DNA of 64,000 bases, from assembly GCA_024803745.1 (NCBI GenBank), contig JANJXV010000030.1, positions 4,111,001 through 4,175,000 on the forward strand, in the 5' to 3' direction. The notes under the pieces are model-generated. The model made no database searches and was not told where the DNA came from. It saw only the letters and a list, made by a program, of their open reading frames with translations. Position 1 is the stretch's first letter; each line of letters starts with the position of its first letter. The DNA comes from Megascapheus bottae. Lineage: Eukaryota; Chordata; Mammalia; Rodentia; Geomyidae. Position numbers and translations under genes: made by a program. This document shows positions 1 to 11,370 of the stretch, in pieces.

Positions 1-182
1 ATTTCTGCTGGATAATTGGAGATGGGGCCTAGACACATTTTCTGCCTGGACTAGCATTGAACAACCACCTTCCAAATTCCTGAGTAGTCCCTCAGTTTTT
101 TTGATCATTCAGACACTAGTAATATAATGAGAGCTTTTGTTCTAATTTTTGAAAACAACATATTTCATTTTCTTAGGGAGCT

Positions 183-249
183 GTGCTAGAACCGCCGACT
201 TCCCACATGCAAGGCAAGCACTTTACCACTGAGCTATACCCAAGGCCCC
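183..249 (-). repeat. ID-like (tRNA-derived) SINE fragment
   Basis: Read on the minus strand this starts GGGGCCTTGGGTATAGCTC and continues through the box-A/box-B-like phrases of rodent ID elements (a stretch meaning 'AGTGGTAAAGTGCTTGCC', then a degraded GGTTC). Only the tRNA-like part is present and it has several substitutions. It is a dispersed SINE copy, not a functional tRNA gene: the tRNA 3' half is absent. Confidence 0.7.
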
Positions 250-251
250 CT

Positions 252-2559
252 TCCTAAAGTTCACAATGTCTGATGTACTCGTATGAAACCTGGGTGAAGC
301 TACTACCTGTCTCTGTGCTCATTATTTCCAAATTACACCACACCTACCCAGACAGACAGACACCAGAACCACAGGTTCACCAAGAAGTCAAAGAAGACCA
401 CACACAACATTTGCAAATGATTACAGCACGTGGTCATTCATAGCCACAGAGCCACTAAGGAGGTTGTACTGACTCCTGTTTCACAGAAGAGGAAGTTAAA
501 GCCACTGGAAATCCCTCCCTGGCGACTTGGCTTTCTTCCGTTTTTCAGGACCAGTGTGTTATAGAGCTTGAGGAGACATTGGGCCACGAGGCTCAATGTG
601 AGGAGAACACAAAAATGAGAAGCTCTGCTGGGTCTTAATCTACATCACCGGTGAAGCAGGAAGCCTCAGATTTCTCATTTACAAAATAAAGCACACCCAC
701 AAACCCTCCTTCACACAGTTGGTGAAACCTCTGGAAACATCACAGGGTATTTAGCTGTACCTAGGGTTCTCAGAAGGGTCACATCTCGTCTCACAGTCTC
801 TACAACGCTGTCGTGCTCTGAGTGTCTCCCGCCCAAATCCATAGGTGTACACTTATTGCCAAGGTGGTAATACAAATACAGACTGATTTATCCAACTTGC
901 AAGTGAGTTGGAGACAGTGTCAGAGTTCCATTTTTGCCCTTCTGTTCCTTCTTCCATTTGAGAACACCTAAACAACATCATCTGTGGGGAAACAGGCCAT
1001 GGTCAGACACAAAACCAGGTCAACATCTCGATTCTGCACTACTGAGCTTCTGCAATGGTACCACATAAACGTTGGTCAATACAATACCTAGTCTCAGGAA
1101 TTTTGTTACAGCATCACAAGTACACTAAGACAGAAATTATCTTGATTTTTCATAAACACCAAGAGTCTGGGGTGTCTGGGAAACCCAACAAAGACACCGA
1201 GGTTCTGTCCTGGGTCATTTCCTATCCCTTGACTTTGTATGATGGTATTTCCTTAATGCTGACCCTGCACCTTTCTGAAGAAGCTGGAGGACCGGAGGAG
1301 TAAGGGGCAGTTTAAATTCTCTAGAATAGCACTCTATAAATCATCTGTCTCTGTTATGTCCCACGAGGAGCCCATACGTCTGTTGAAACCCTGTGAATTG
1401 TGCCCTGTTGCAGGCTTTTATCCTGTGCCATGCATGAGGCAATTAGTGTGTTTTCCAGTTGAAAGGCAGCGGCGTGTACAACTCAAACACCATTTCCTGA
1501 GTAAAATGATCAATCTCTCCGTCTTCACCAGTAAACACATTCCATCGGGGGTCACTAATCGCTTTTATGACTTCACTGTCAATAATGATATTATTACTGT
1601 GCTTGATAAACTATTCTTCTGAGGCTCCCTTTTAATTTAATTTATTTTTTATGCAATCATGGGAAATGATAACAAATACATTTAGAAGGATGCTTTGTCA
1701 CTGTTAACTAATTCTGAAGAATCCCTCTGGGTTTTTTTCCTAGACCCCCAAACCCTTCAAAGAATTTGTGCAATATATTGCAAATGATATTCTCTGTGGG
1801 ATCAGGGTTTAAGGCCAGAGCTTCTACTGTTTCTTCTTTTTTTTGCCATTAGAATTACAACGTGGCTAAATGTCATTTAGTCAAAATGCAGCTTTCTGCA
1901 GGATTTGTGGACGGGACTGACTATTTGTCTTTAATAAATTCATTGACTCACAGAAGCGGTATTAGCTTACTTGTTTGAGAAAAGGCTGTGTAAGTGGCAC
2001 CAGACTGCTGATGTGCACTTTCTCATTAGGTCTGTGTGCGCTCAGAGGTGCTCAAATCCAAATTAAGCTCCAGAGTCTTTTTTGAAAACATTGGAACAGC
2101 TGTGGAATGGAAAAGGGAATTTAAATGAGAGACCCAGCTAGGGATCTTAAAGGGGTATCCAGCTCCAGCCCCATGTACAGAAGTACAGATCTGGTGGTCT
2201 TATGCATTCTGTAGGTCAAGATTGGGAGTTTTAAAAATTCTCTTTCAACACTGTGAGGTATTCCTGAGATTCTATTATATGAGAAAGCTTTGTGGAAGCC
2301 GGTTTTAATGCCAGCTGGCATCCACTGAGGACAGGAACTGCCAGTGAGTGTTTAGAGACTAAAATTCAGATTTAAACTATGTCTTAAACTAATGGTGGGA
2401 AATCTGCTCTTGAATTTCATATTAATATAGATGTGGATATTCTGGGGATGAAGGATCTGACAGGTGACACTGTAAAATCCCCATGATTCTATTATAACAT
2501 TGCCAATTTTAGATGAAGAGGCCACCACTGACACCATTACATCTTCACCAGAATCTAAC
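252..2559. other. Non-coding stretch, no gene seen
   Basis: No open frame over 90 codons and no exon-like block. About 470-540 holds a weak minus-strand MIR-like core (a phrase like 'TTTCACAGAAGAGGAAG'). 1620-1700 and 1850-1960 are AT-rich unique sequence. Nothing else is recognised. Confidence 0.5.
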
Positions 2560-3115
2560 CTAAACTTATCAGAAAAATACCCGCATTCCCATTTTTATTG
2601 ACATATAAATCCTGAATAATCAAAATATGGAAGCAACATAAATGCCTGCCAGTGGATAAATGGATTTTAAACTATAACACCTATGCCTAGTACATGATGA
2701 AATGCCATTCAGCCTTCAAAAAGAAAGAAATTCTACCATGTATGGTTTTCTGGATGGAGTTAGAAGAAATTGCATTAAGTGAAATAAACCACACTCAGAC
2801 AATTATCTCATTTAAATGAGGATTTTAAATGCAGAGTATAGTGGTGACAATATTAGCTTTGAAATAATGTGTAGTTCAAAATAACTAGAAAAGACTTCAC
2901 ATGCTCTCACCTCAAAGGAACAGTAAGCATTTTAGGTGACTGATACATTTATCGAGACATTAGTTTGATCTTATTATTCAGCAATGTCGACTGCTATCTC
3001 TTGTCATGCTTCTTAAGTATAAGTAATTGTTGCTTACCCATTAAAACTAAAACAAAATTTGTTAAAAGAATATACTGATAAAGTAACCCTTCTATTAATT
3101 ACAATAAAGTGTAGA
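2560..3115 (+). mobile_element. L1 3' end (end of ORF2 plus 3' UTR), degraded
   Basis: The stretch from 2610 to 2820 follows the well-known end of mammalian L1 ORF2: AAAATATGGAAGCAAC, AAATGCC...GATAAATGG, ATGCCATTCAGCC, then TTAAGTGAAATAAACCA. The 3' UTR follows and ends at 3083-3108 with GTAACCCTT...ATTAATTACAATAAA and an A-rich tail. Stops and indels break the reading frame, so it cannot encode reverse transcriptase. The 5' end is truncated, as is usual for L1. The terminal motif recurs in the elements at 6695-7130 and 27308-27760. Confidence 0.8.
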
Positions 3116-3125
3116 AAAAAGACCA

Positions 3126-5689
3126 TAACTGATGACATGGGGAAGTAGAAGTGAAGTTTTATTTAATTTTGATTCAGCTTGAGTAACTACAGGTGGTTCA
3201 AACTATGGCCTTGGGTCATACAGACCATTGGAGTCATGGAGAAGACAGTCATCTGAGAGGCTTAAAATTCTGGTGCAGTCACAGTTTTGATGGGTTTTAT
3301 GTCGGGCGAATAACAAATCTTTTCTTAAGGAGCATTTATCCCCTGCCAACTTCATGGAAAATGATGCAATGATGGCAGGAACCAGAGGAAGATTCTGTGC
3401 CCAAAGCAATGCCAGGGGAGCTGGGCTGGGTCCGAGCCCTCATTGTATTCTCAAGGCGGAAGATGGAGACAAAGAGGCCAAGGAGAGAGGAAACCCAGAA
3501 AGGTCATAATGTGACCACGTGCTTACCACTGACCAGAATGAAAACTCTATGGTTTTTAGGTGGAAAAAACAAATCTATTAGCCAAGTTCAAATTAAATGA
3601 ACTGGGGCTCCTTGGAGCTCTTTGGCAAAACTGTTACATCACCGAAAAGGAGAATGTTGAGAAAAGGAAAAACTCACAAGAGCTGGTAAACAGCCCCAGT
3701 TTCTTTATAAATAATACCAGAAAGAAGCTTGTCTGTACCAAACATGGTTTACAGAGGTGACACTGTGGAAACCAATCAGGTGTGGTTCTTCCTGGTTATG
3801 GAGCACAGCTGGGGACCTGGTGTCCTTGGGTGTCAACCCTCTAAGCAGACAGCCATGTGAACACCATCAAATCAGGTGACCACAGTGGCTTCTAAATCCA
3901 GGCAGAAAATCCTGCTTCGTCACCACCCCACCCACGCAGGCCTTGCTCACAGCAGCCCCTGCTTTCTGCCTGGTGTAAGGAAAACACGTGCTGCAGATGA
4001 ACAAGGATATTCTCATGCTGTCATCACAGAGCTAAAACACAAGTTGGTATTCCTGAAGAAGGAAGGACCTTTCTGCCTGCCAGGCATGGATCTATCCCCA
4101 GGAGCCAGCATGATTCCAGGGCCCTAGAAAAAAAATTAACTTGACATGCCAAGTCTTTTAACCAGGCTCCCATCCATTCAGGGAATTGCTTGAAACCGAG
4201 GAGATACATAGTTGGCGATGGCATGATTCCCACGTGGCTGTCTCCTGCACAGATTGCTCTAATTCTTTGATTCTTCTTTCTGAGATTTCAGGAAACCTCC
4301 ATTATGCCACCTCTTGCAGTACGTCTTGAGGTTTACTCTTCCCTCATCTCCATCACTGAATTCTCAGTGCTGTGACTTTTCTACTTGTCCATATGATTGA
4401 GCAGAGGTTTGAATGAGCCTCACGTAGAGACAGACAACTGTCCAGTCTCATTAACAAATCAGCCAGCGTCAGGAAGAGGAATCCTACTTGTCCTCACTCA
4501 TGGAGGACAATTGGTCAACAGGGGGCGACCGTGAGCTCTACACCCAGCCTCAGGGTTGACCATTGGAGCATTTGGTTCGTGTGGCTTGTGGTGGTAACCG
4601 TCTTTGATTGCCCTTCTTCTTTCGCTCTGTTCTAATGCATCATTCACCATCATCCCAAGTAAACCACCTGCAATTCTTGATTGGGATCCCTGCTCTCTCA
4701 GGAAGATGGAGGCAGCCTGGAGGACTTGCAATGACTGACGGAGGCACCATTTCCCGCTTTCCTCTCCCTTTCACGAGGTACATCCTCGGTGCAGATGCAT
4801 CCAGGCAGCTCGTGACTCAAGTGAAACACACACACACACACACATGCTCGACTCCACCTTGAACACCTGCCTATTTACCTCTCTTGGCAGCCCTGTGCTA
4901 GAGAAAATCAAGGCTGGCATCATTTCCGATGATAATGCCATTCTATTTCACACCTTAATAAGAACTGGGAAAGAGAAGCACTTATTTTCATGGGGATGCA
5001 CACTGATGTCATCTCCATAATCATCTTTGCACACGTTTCCAAAGGTGATGCAACAGAAACAACAGGGAATGAATGAAAGCATGAAAATGATCTGTAACAG
5101 GATAACCAAAGGAAATGGCCTCACTGGAAGCGGGGGATTTTTAAAGTTCTTGGGCCATTGTCATAAGGAGGGTACTGCCGGGTAGTTTGTTCTTAGTCTG
5201 CTCGACATGACGTACCAGGGGTCAAGGAGTTATCAGTCATCTGAAGTACTGGAAAGGAGCCTGCATCTCTTTCACACCGGCCTGGGCTTTCCTGGTTTTT
5301 CTTGAGAACTCCTGCTGTAGAGAGGGCACATTTGACCTCAGGATTCTGGCTGGCAGACTCCTGGATGACTGGAGGGAAGATTTCTGTTAGAAAATGTCAA
5401 GTTCAAAGGTTGAACTCAGGAGGACGAGATCATTTTACTCAATGTGGTTCTTGCTAGAAGGCAAGAATTGGACAGTGGCAATATTTACTTAAATGTGAGC
5501 AAGACAAAGGATTCATGTTTTCTCCTTCTGATTATTTAAGCAAACCAGTATTCAGAAGTAAATTTTACTTGTCTTTCTTGGTATTTTTGACTATAAGCGA
5601 TTGTGTCAAGACACTCATACCTGACTTCCAGATGAGATGGATTTGGTAAGTGTAGCCCTCGGGCAGAGAACAATAAACAGTGACCAGGA
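3126..5689. other. Non-coding stretch, no gene seen
   Basis: Mixed-composition unique sequence with only short, unconvincing open frames on both strands. A short (CA)10 run lies at 4825-4844. No SINE or L1 piece is recognised here. Confidence 0.5.
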
Positions 5690-5800
5690 TGGGTTCTATT
5701 TCAGTGACTAAACTTAGCAGGGAGTTATTTAATCTCTAAGGGCCTCTGTTTCCTCATCTGAATATACTTACCCAAAGAAAAGGGGGAATTATCTCAGCTT
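5690..5800 (+). repeat. MIR SINE fragment
   Basis: GTTATTTAATCTCTAAGGG followed by CCTCTGTTTCCTCATCTG is the diagnostic MIR core ('acttaacctctctgagcctcagtttcctcatctg'-type phrase) on the plus strand. The copy is diverged, as expected for a repeat that predates the placental radiation. Confidence 0.75.
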
Positions 5801-6284
5801 TTTTCTCTATGACTATAGTCTAAAAACAGAGGAGAGTGTTAAACACTCAGTGTTTCCCCCGTGAATGACAGATGGCACTCTCAAAATCTTTCTGTCTTAA
5901 GTCATTCTGAAATAGACTTTCTTACTGGGAAGGGAAAAGAAAAACAATTCAAGGATAAAAACAATAAGTGAAGCATAGTAGCTATTATTTGCTTTGCACG
6001 TAACAGGCCAATCATTCTTGAAAAATACTCTGGTAGTGGAAGTTGTGAATTCAGAAGCCTTTTGATCCTATCAGAAAATATCATGCTGTTTAAAGTGACT
6101 TGATAGCCTCGGTTCTTTTGGAGCCCATATGGAGGCAGAGTTTCAAGAAGGATTAACTCACACATGGGTGACTGATTTTACCTTCATTCTTACTCAAAAA
6201 CAAGCAAAGAACAATAAAATCTTGAATCCAAAGTCAGAAGATGGCATTGAAAGTTATTTCATGTGAAATCCACATTATTAATTG

Positions 6285-6386
6285 GCTGAGGCACAGTTCT
6301 AGCCAGGCTGGCTTTAAGTAGGGATCTATCTCAGCCTCTTGAGACTTGGAAACATAGGCCCAAACCATCACGCATGGCTTTATTTT
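6285..6386 (-). repeat. B1-like SINE, minus strand, degraded
   Basis: The plus strand reads AGCCAGGCTGGCTTTAAG, then CTCAGCCTCTTGAGACTTGG and CCATCACGCATGGCT. These are the reverse complement of the 7SL-derived B1 head and its 'ctgtaatcc...gaggc' region. Divergence is high. Confidence 0.65.
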
Positions 6387-6694
6387 CAAATCTGTGTCTA
6401 TTCACATGTTATTGGCCACCCACATCAAATCTCTTAAGAGAGTGCTCTTGAATATTCTGGTGGGAAATACACATATCTGACTATTCATGTGTGAATTCTG
6501 CATACGTGGGCTTCCAAGAAACAGCCGTGGAGGAACCTACTGTCATGCCATGAGACACCCCACTTACTCAGCATCCTCACGCAATCCAGAGTGGATGTGA
6601 AGGGTGCACCTAGAATGTTCCAACAGCTCGAGTCCTTTCCACATCCTTTTAGAATCATGTTGATCCAACGTTCTCTTTGTACCATGTTTTCATA

Positions 6695-7130
6695 TATTTT
6701 TATTGTAATTAATAAAAGGGTTACGTTATATTTACCAGATAGCAGGTGCATTAATTCACATACATTGATACCCTTTCTCATGTCTTGATCCCCATTTCCC
6801 TCCCCCGCCCCCACCCCTCATCTTGTTTTTCTTCCTTCCCTATCCAACTTCAAATAACCAAATATGCATATACACAGTATATCAGATAACCAGGTGAAAT
6901 ACTGTAACAATATGAGATAGCCAAGGGACAACAAAAGAGATGAGAGATAACATAGTACATTAAGGACAACAATCACTCATATGGCTTTTGTTTCTACATC
7001 CTAGAGGTCCTTTCATTTAGTGTCCTACTATATGGCCTTATGTATCTAGGTTTTGCTCTATTGTAAATCTTTGCTAGGAGAGCCCAAGGTTTCTACTGAT
7101 TATGATAAATGAGGGAAACCATCGAGCCTA
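6695..7130 (-). mobile_element. About 436-bp L1-like 3'-end retroelement, copy 1
   Basis: The reverse complement aligns along its whole length with 27308-27760. Both share a start TAGGCTC(A/G)ATGGTTTCCC, the phrase CATAATCAGTAGAAACC, a G-rich tract (C-rich at 6788-6822 on the plus strand), the phrase GAATTAATGCACCT, and the end GTAACCCTT...ATTAATTACAATAAA (6700-6724). Flanks are similar but imperfect: TCTCTTTGTACCATG near 6672 and TCTCTTTGTACTATCATG near 7133, which I read as a diverged target-site duplication. The G-rich tract and terminal motif resemble an L1 3' UTR; no coding potential. Confidence 0.7.
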
Positions 7131-7228
7131 TGTCTCTTTGTACTATCATGTCATAAAAAAGCCATTATAATTCAGCTTTGGGAAAGACATGTTACCAAGA
7201 TTATTGAATTGATTACTTTTACCTTCTG

Positions 7229-7322
7229 CATATATATATACATATATTCATATATATTCATACACATTTATAAAGATATATATTCACACACACACACACT
7301 CACACACACACACACACACACA
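7229..7322. repeat. Compound (TA)n / (CA)n microsatellite
   Basis: An alternating TA-rich stretch (7231-7285) leads into (CA)n at 7285-7322 with one CT interruption. Pure purine-pyrimidine alternation for most of its length. Confidence 0.9.
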
Positions 7323-7367
7323 TTTCTCTAAGACAAATGAGTTGGGCAGCCAGTTCTTCTAGAGTAG

Positions 7368-7480
7368 GAATAAGGTACAGTGGTTAAGAATGAGCTGTGA
7401 TATCAGCTGATTTGGGCATGAATCCTGACTTAGCTGCTAGTCCCCTGTAAGGCAAGGTCTTAAGAAATAAACTGCAATTC
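7368..7480 (+). repeat. MIR SINE fragment (5' half)
   Basis: ACAGTGGTTAAGAATGAGCT, then CATGAATCCTGACTTAGC and GCTAGTCCC correspond to the tRNA-like head of MIR ('agtggttaagagc...gaatcctggctc...acttactagctgt'). Plus strand. Confidence 0.7.
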
Positions 7481-7499
7481 TCTGTTCACACTCAAATCT

Positions 7500-9177
7500 T
7501 TAGTGAAAGAGCTCTACCTCACATGATTGCTCTGGGAACAAGCGAAGGCCGAGAAAATTGGCAGAACCGTCTCTGCGTGTGCTGCTCTGCTGTTACCAGC
7601 TGTGGGTCAAAATACACGGGAACTTCTCCATCTCGTGTGCTGTGCTTGAAACAGCTGAGAGTAACCAAGGGCTGGATAGGGCTTATGAGCATCAGTCTAC
7701 AGTCTTTGGGAAAAAGTCCAGGCTCCTTCGTAGAGGAAGAGAGCTTCAAGGTCAGGAGGGCTAGCTGTGGCTACCAACACGGGGGGTCTGTTAGGTCATC
7801 CACACCAGAGGATGGCACAAAGACTTTTCTTGTAAAGCACTGTCAGTTAGGAAGGTAACTTAACCGGGCTGAACTGCCATTTTTTTTTTGGTACCACCTA
7901 GCATAACTTTTCTGTTTTTGTGTTCTTAATAGCTCGTTGGTCTGTTGTAACTCTGTGTGTGTTTGTGTGTGTATGCATGTGTGTGTTATCCTTGCACACA
8001 TATACATGTGTCAGGGGCATTTCTTTGTATGATCCAAATTCTTACACCAAACTTGCACTCTATTGCAATTCACCTCTGTCAACAGCTGTTTCTCTTGTTC
8101 TTTGAACTTTCATACATTGCTTATCAGTGTATTCTCTTCATGGTTTTCAGGAGCCCTTCGTGAATCCATCTGTTCTCCCTTTCAGGACATTGGCTGTTTG
8201 GTTTGGTGGGAATGGCATTCTGGGGCTCCTGTGACCCCTCCTCCTGTGAACCGTATCAGCAACCATTGTCTTACCTGGGCCTCTTGTTTCCCATGGCATC
8301 AACAACTGCTTGCTTTAAAAAAAAATTTACCAAAAAAAAAAAAAATTTACCTATTTTTATTTTAACAACTGCTTGCTTTCACTACAGTGAGGATTACAAT
8401 GTTATTGGGTATAAAGCCTTTAAGCTCTCTTTTTAGATGTGTTTCACAGCTTGATATCCTCCCACTAGCCAGGCTTCTGCTTGGATCCAGCTAAGGGGAA
8501 TGGATGGGAGAAAATAGTCATTATGTTCTCCAACATCGATCCCGCTGGATGACAAAACTAAAAATTAGGGCTGACTATCCCTCACTGCAGTTTCTGATTT
8601 TCTTTAATTGTGTGCAAAGCTGATGAGAAACTCACAATGACAACCAAAGATACTTGCTTAGCTAGCTTGACATCCAAGTTAAAAAATCAATCTTATTGCA
8701 AGGTTAGGCATGGATATTCACAAATGAAATGGTGGATGATTGGCAGAGTGATGGAACCAATGGGAAGTGGGCTGAGGGAATGAAAGAGTGAAGGGAAGAT
8801 CTTTTAAAAAATCAAAGTTTATGATACAGTGGCATGGAGATAGCACAGTGAGTGTCCACATTGTACAATTAAGATGCACTAATCAACATGTGCAAAAAAT
8901 ACAAGTGGAAGGATGGTACAGTCTTAATCCTTCAGGTGTTGGGTTAGGAAATTAAATGCTAATGTTAATAGCCAAGTTAGTTTAGCTAGTTAAACAGCCT
9001 GGAGCTGGGCAAACTAAGAAATCTGTTTCTGCGCCATCTGAGCTTTCACCAGATTTGTTTCAAGGACTTGCTTGGCGGTTCTGTCTTTAACATCCCGTCA
9101 ATCCCTTGTGCGCAGTGCTAAATGTGAACGGTAACCTAAACTCACCATCTGGGGTCCTTCAGAAAGATGATACCAAC
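7500..9177. other. Non-coding stretch with one A-rich micro-insertion
   Basis: The open frames at 7519-7858 on both strands show no family resemblance and overlap each other in antisense. 7953-7988 is a degenerate TG-rich run. The micro-insertion at 8317-8363 is listed separately. 8640-8990 is AT-rich sequence that may hold an old unrecognised repeat. Confidence 0.45.
8301..8379. mobile_element. A-rich 47-bp insert between 16-bp direct repeats
   Basis: AACAACTGCTTGCTTT occurs at 8301-8316 and again, unchanged, at 8364-8379. Between them (8317-8363) are only A runs broken by two TTTACC units and a short T-rich end. Perfect direct repeats of this length are typical of L1-mediated target-site duplication. 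The insert carries no recognisable SINE or L1 body, so it resembles a tail-only insertion. Confidence 0.6.
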
Positions 9178-9385
9178 CAAACATGGTGCTGGTATCTCAC
9201 TCATATCATCCCAACTACTCAGGAGGCCAAGGTCGGAAGATTGTGGGAGAGAAAGTCTGTCTCCAATTGACCACCCCCAAACTGGAAGTGGAGCTGTGCT
9301 AGAGCACTGGCCTTGAGCAAAAATTTAGGGAGAATAACACCCAAGCACTGAGCTCAAGCCTTGGGGTGGATTTAAATAAAAAGAT
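9178..9385 (+). repeat. B1-like head + Geo-type tail SINE
   Basis: The head reads CATCCCAACTACTCAGGAGG (the B1/7SL 'cccagctactcgggaggc' phrase). The right part has AACTGGAAGTGGAGCTGTG, GCCTTGAGCAAAAA and GAGCTCAAGCCTTGGGG, the Geo monomer. It ends in an A-rich tail around 9372-9382. It is moderately diverged. Confidence 0.75.
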
Positions 9386-10442
9386 GATTACTTTATTCCA
9401 TGCTGTGTCTTTCAGGTTCATAGTGGCTCTTTCCTTCTAAGAAATAACCAATGACTTTAATTTGTACTGAAATAAACAGATTTTTTTTTACCCTAGAGTT
9501 TAATTATCTGTAAAACCTGGATAGAACCTCTTCACCCTCTGATCACCACGTCAGTATACGTACCGAGCACTTACACCACTGATCTGTTACCTTTTCATCT
9601 TTTGTTTGACAGCTGCTCCATCTGGTTCCAATGCACCAATATAAGGATTTATTAGGTGTCTTCCAGGTTGTTTTATTCTGTCTGGTTTATTGTTTCATTC
9701 TTCATTCATCCATTCACACACACATTTATATATTCACATACACATTTATTTTATTAAGCATTTAATTCATTTACTCATTTATGATCCAGCCAATATGTCA
9801 GGGATGAGATGTTAGGTAGAAAAATTACAGATATAGATGATAGATAGATAATTATGGTCCCTATAATGGTGCACATAATTTTGTACCTATTTTAGAAAGC
9901 CTAAGATGAAATATAATCTTGTAATATAATGAATATATGTGGTACCATAGAGCTAGGACAAGATTGATGCTCTACAATTATGAAGTATGCAAGTCTATGA
10001 AATCATTAAATCTTAGTCCCACTAAGAAAATAGCCATGTATTCCCTTAAATAATTCGGAAAGATATAAAATGAAACCAAAATTAGTAATATTTTTTCACT
10101 GTGTCTTTTGTTTTGTTTCACATGCATCTGTTTCCATGGCCTTTGAGGAAGTTTTCAATCAATTACCATCACGATTCTGAATATTTATTAAGTTCCTCAA
10201 ACCAGATGAGGTCAGTAAGATGGGTCAGCAAGAAAGAACTCCTCTTGAGCCCAAAGCCTAAAAGCTTCGAAGCCGTGAACCTAATGAAAAATTTAATATC
10301 TTCTGCTTCCTCTTTCTATTGTCTCTTTGTTTGGTTTTCATGGGAATCTAATTCCCAGTGTTTGCAGTTAGGCCTATGCTTTCTTCTCTTCACCTTCAAT
10401 TGAGAGAATGGTTTAGCTTGCTGGTGGGCACAGGGTGAGAAG

Positions 10443-10443
<1 letters not shown>

Positions 10444-10489
<46 letters not shown>

Positions 10490-10506
10490 CGCGTGCGCGC
10501 GCACAA
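10444..10506. repeat. (GT)n microsatellite with GC-alternating end
   Basis: About 21 GT units at 10444-10486 run directly into ATGCGCGTGCGCGCGCAC. The whole block alternates purine and pyrimidine, the base pattern that favours left-handed Z-DNA. Confidence 0.9.
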
Positions 10507-10906
10507 TGCACTCATGCACATACCTATGTGATATGTGTGTGTATTATACGGGGTTTTGGAATCATGGTATCAGTGTTCACTGGTTTGTGGAGCTCTGACT
10601 CCTTATGATTAAAATAATATTTTCAATCTCAGAACTTGCTGCCTACCTAAAATGAAATATACAAAAAAATAGCTCCATCAAATATGTGCCTGAGCAGCAA
10701 GGATTAAACCTAATTTATATCCACAAATACATATTGCTATCGCTTCTTTTACCTTCCCATTTTCACAGCTAACTGCCAAGTTAACTAGGCATTCTTGCTT
10801 TTATTATGGGCGTTAGTAATAAAATAGTAATGACTTCACAAATAGGGCTAGATTCTATAAATCCTAACGTCCATACCAGGAAATGACCCCAGAAAATGCT
10901 TTATAT

Positions 10907-10926
10907 GCTAGCTAGCTAGCTAGCTA
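10907..10926. repeat. (GCTA)5 self-complementary microsatellite
   Basis: Five perfect GCTA units. The tetranucleotide is its own reverse complement when phased, so the array is a perfect palindrome with the neighbouring TATA and can fold on itself. Confidence 0.9.
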
Positions 10927-11241
10927 TAAGAAAAAGGCAGGAAATGTTTAAATAATTCCTTCCTTTTGTCCATATTTGGGAGGATGAGAAATTTCAAGTT
11001 GTATGTGGTATGTGGACAAGTCAAGTTACATACAGGTCCATTTTTGCCTCCTCTGCTTTATTGAACATTTGGAAGAATTATAATAAAATGACGGTAGGAG
11101 ATTATAAAATATTGTCTTGGTTTTTCTTCAGAAATTTCATACTTCTATCTGGAGAAGTAGATCTGAAATCTCACAGCATTTATTTTGTTTGTTCTTTTTA
11201 TTCAAAAAGCAAAACTGTCCTTTGGCTATTCCAAAAGTAGC

Positions 11242-11242
<1 letters not shown>

Positions 11243-11308
<66 letters not shown>

Positions 11309-11370
11309 GTCCTCCTCCTCCTCCTCCTCCTCCTCCTCCTCCTCCTCCTCCTCCTCCTCCTCCTCCTCCT
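11243..11370. repeat. (CTTT)16 joined to (CCT)20 polypyrimidine tract
   Basis: A run of CTTT units (11243-11308) is followed at once by exactly 20 CCT units (11311-11370): about 128 bases with almost no purine on the plus strand. Open frames through it encode only Ser/Phe, Pro, Leu or Glu/Lys runs and are artefacts. Confidence 0.95.

Noticed and set aside
183..249. Possible functional tRNA gene
   Set aside because: Only the tRNA-like head with degraded boxes is present, as in ID-type SINEs; the same applies to the other tRNA-like hits.
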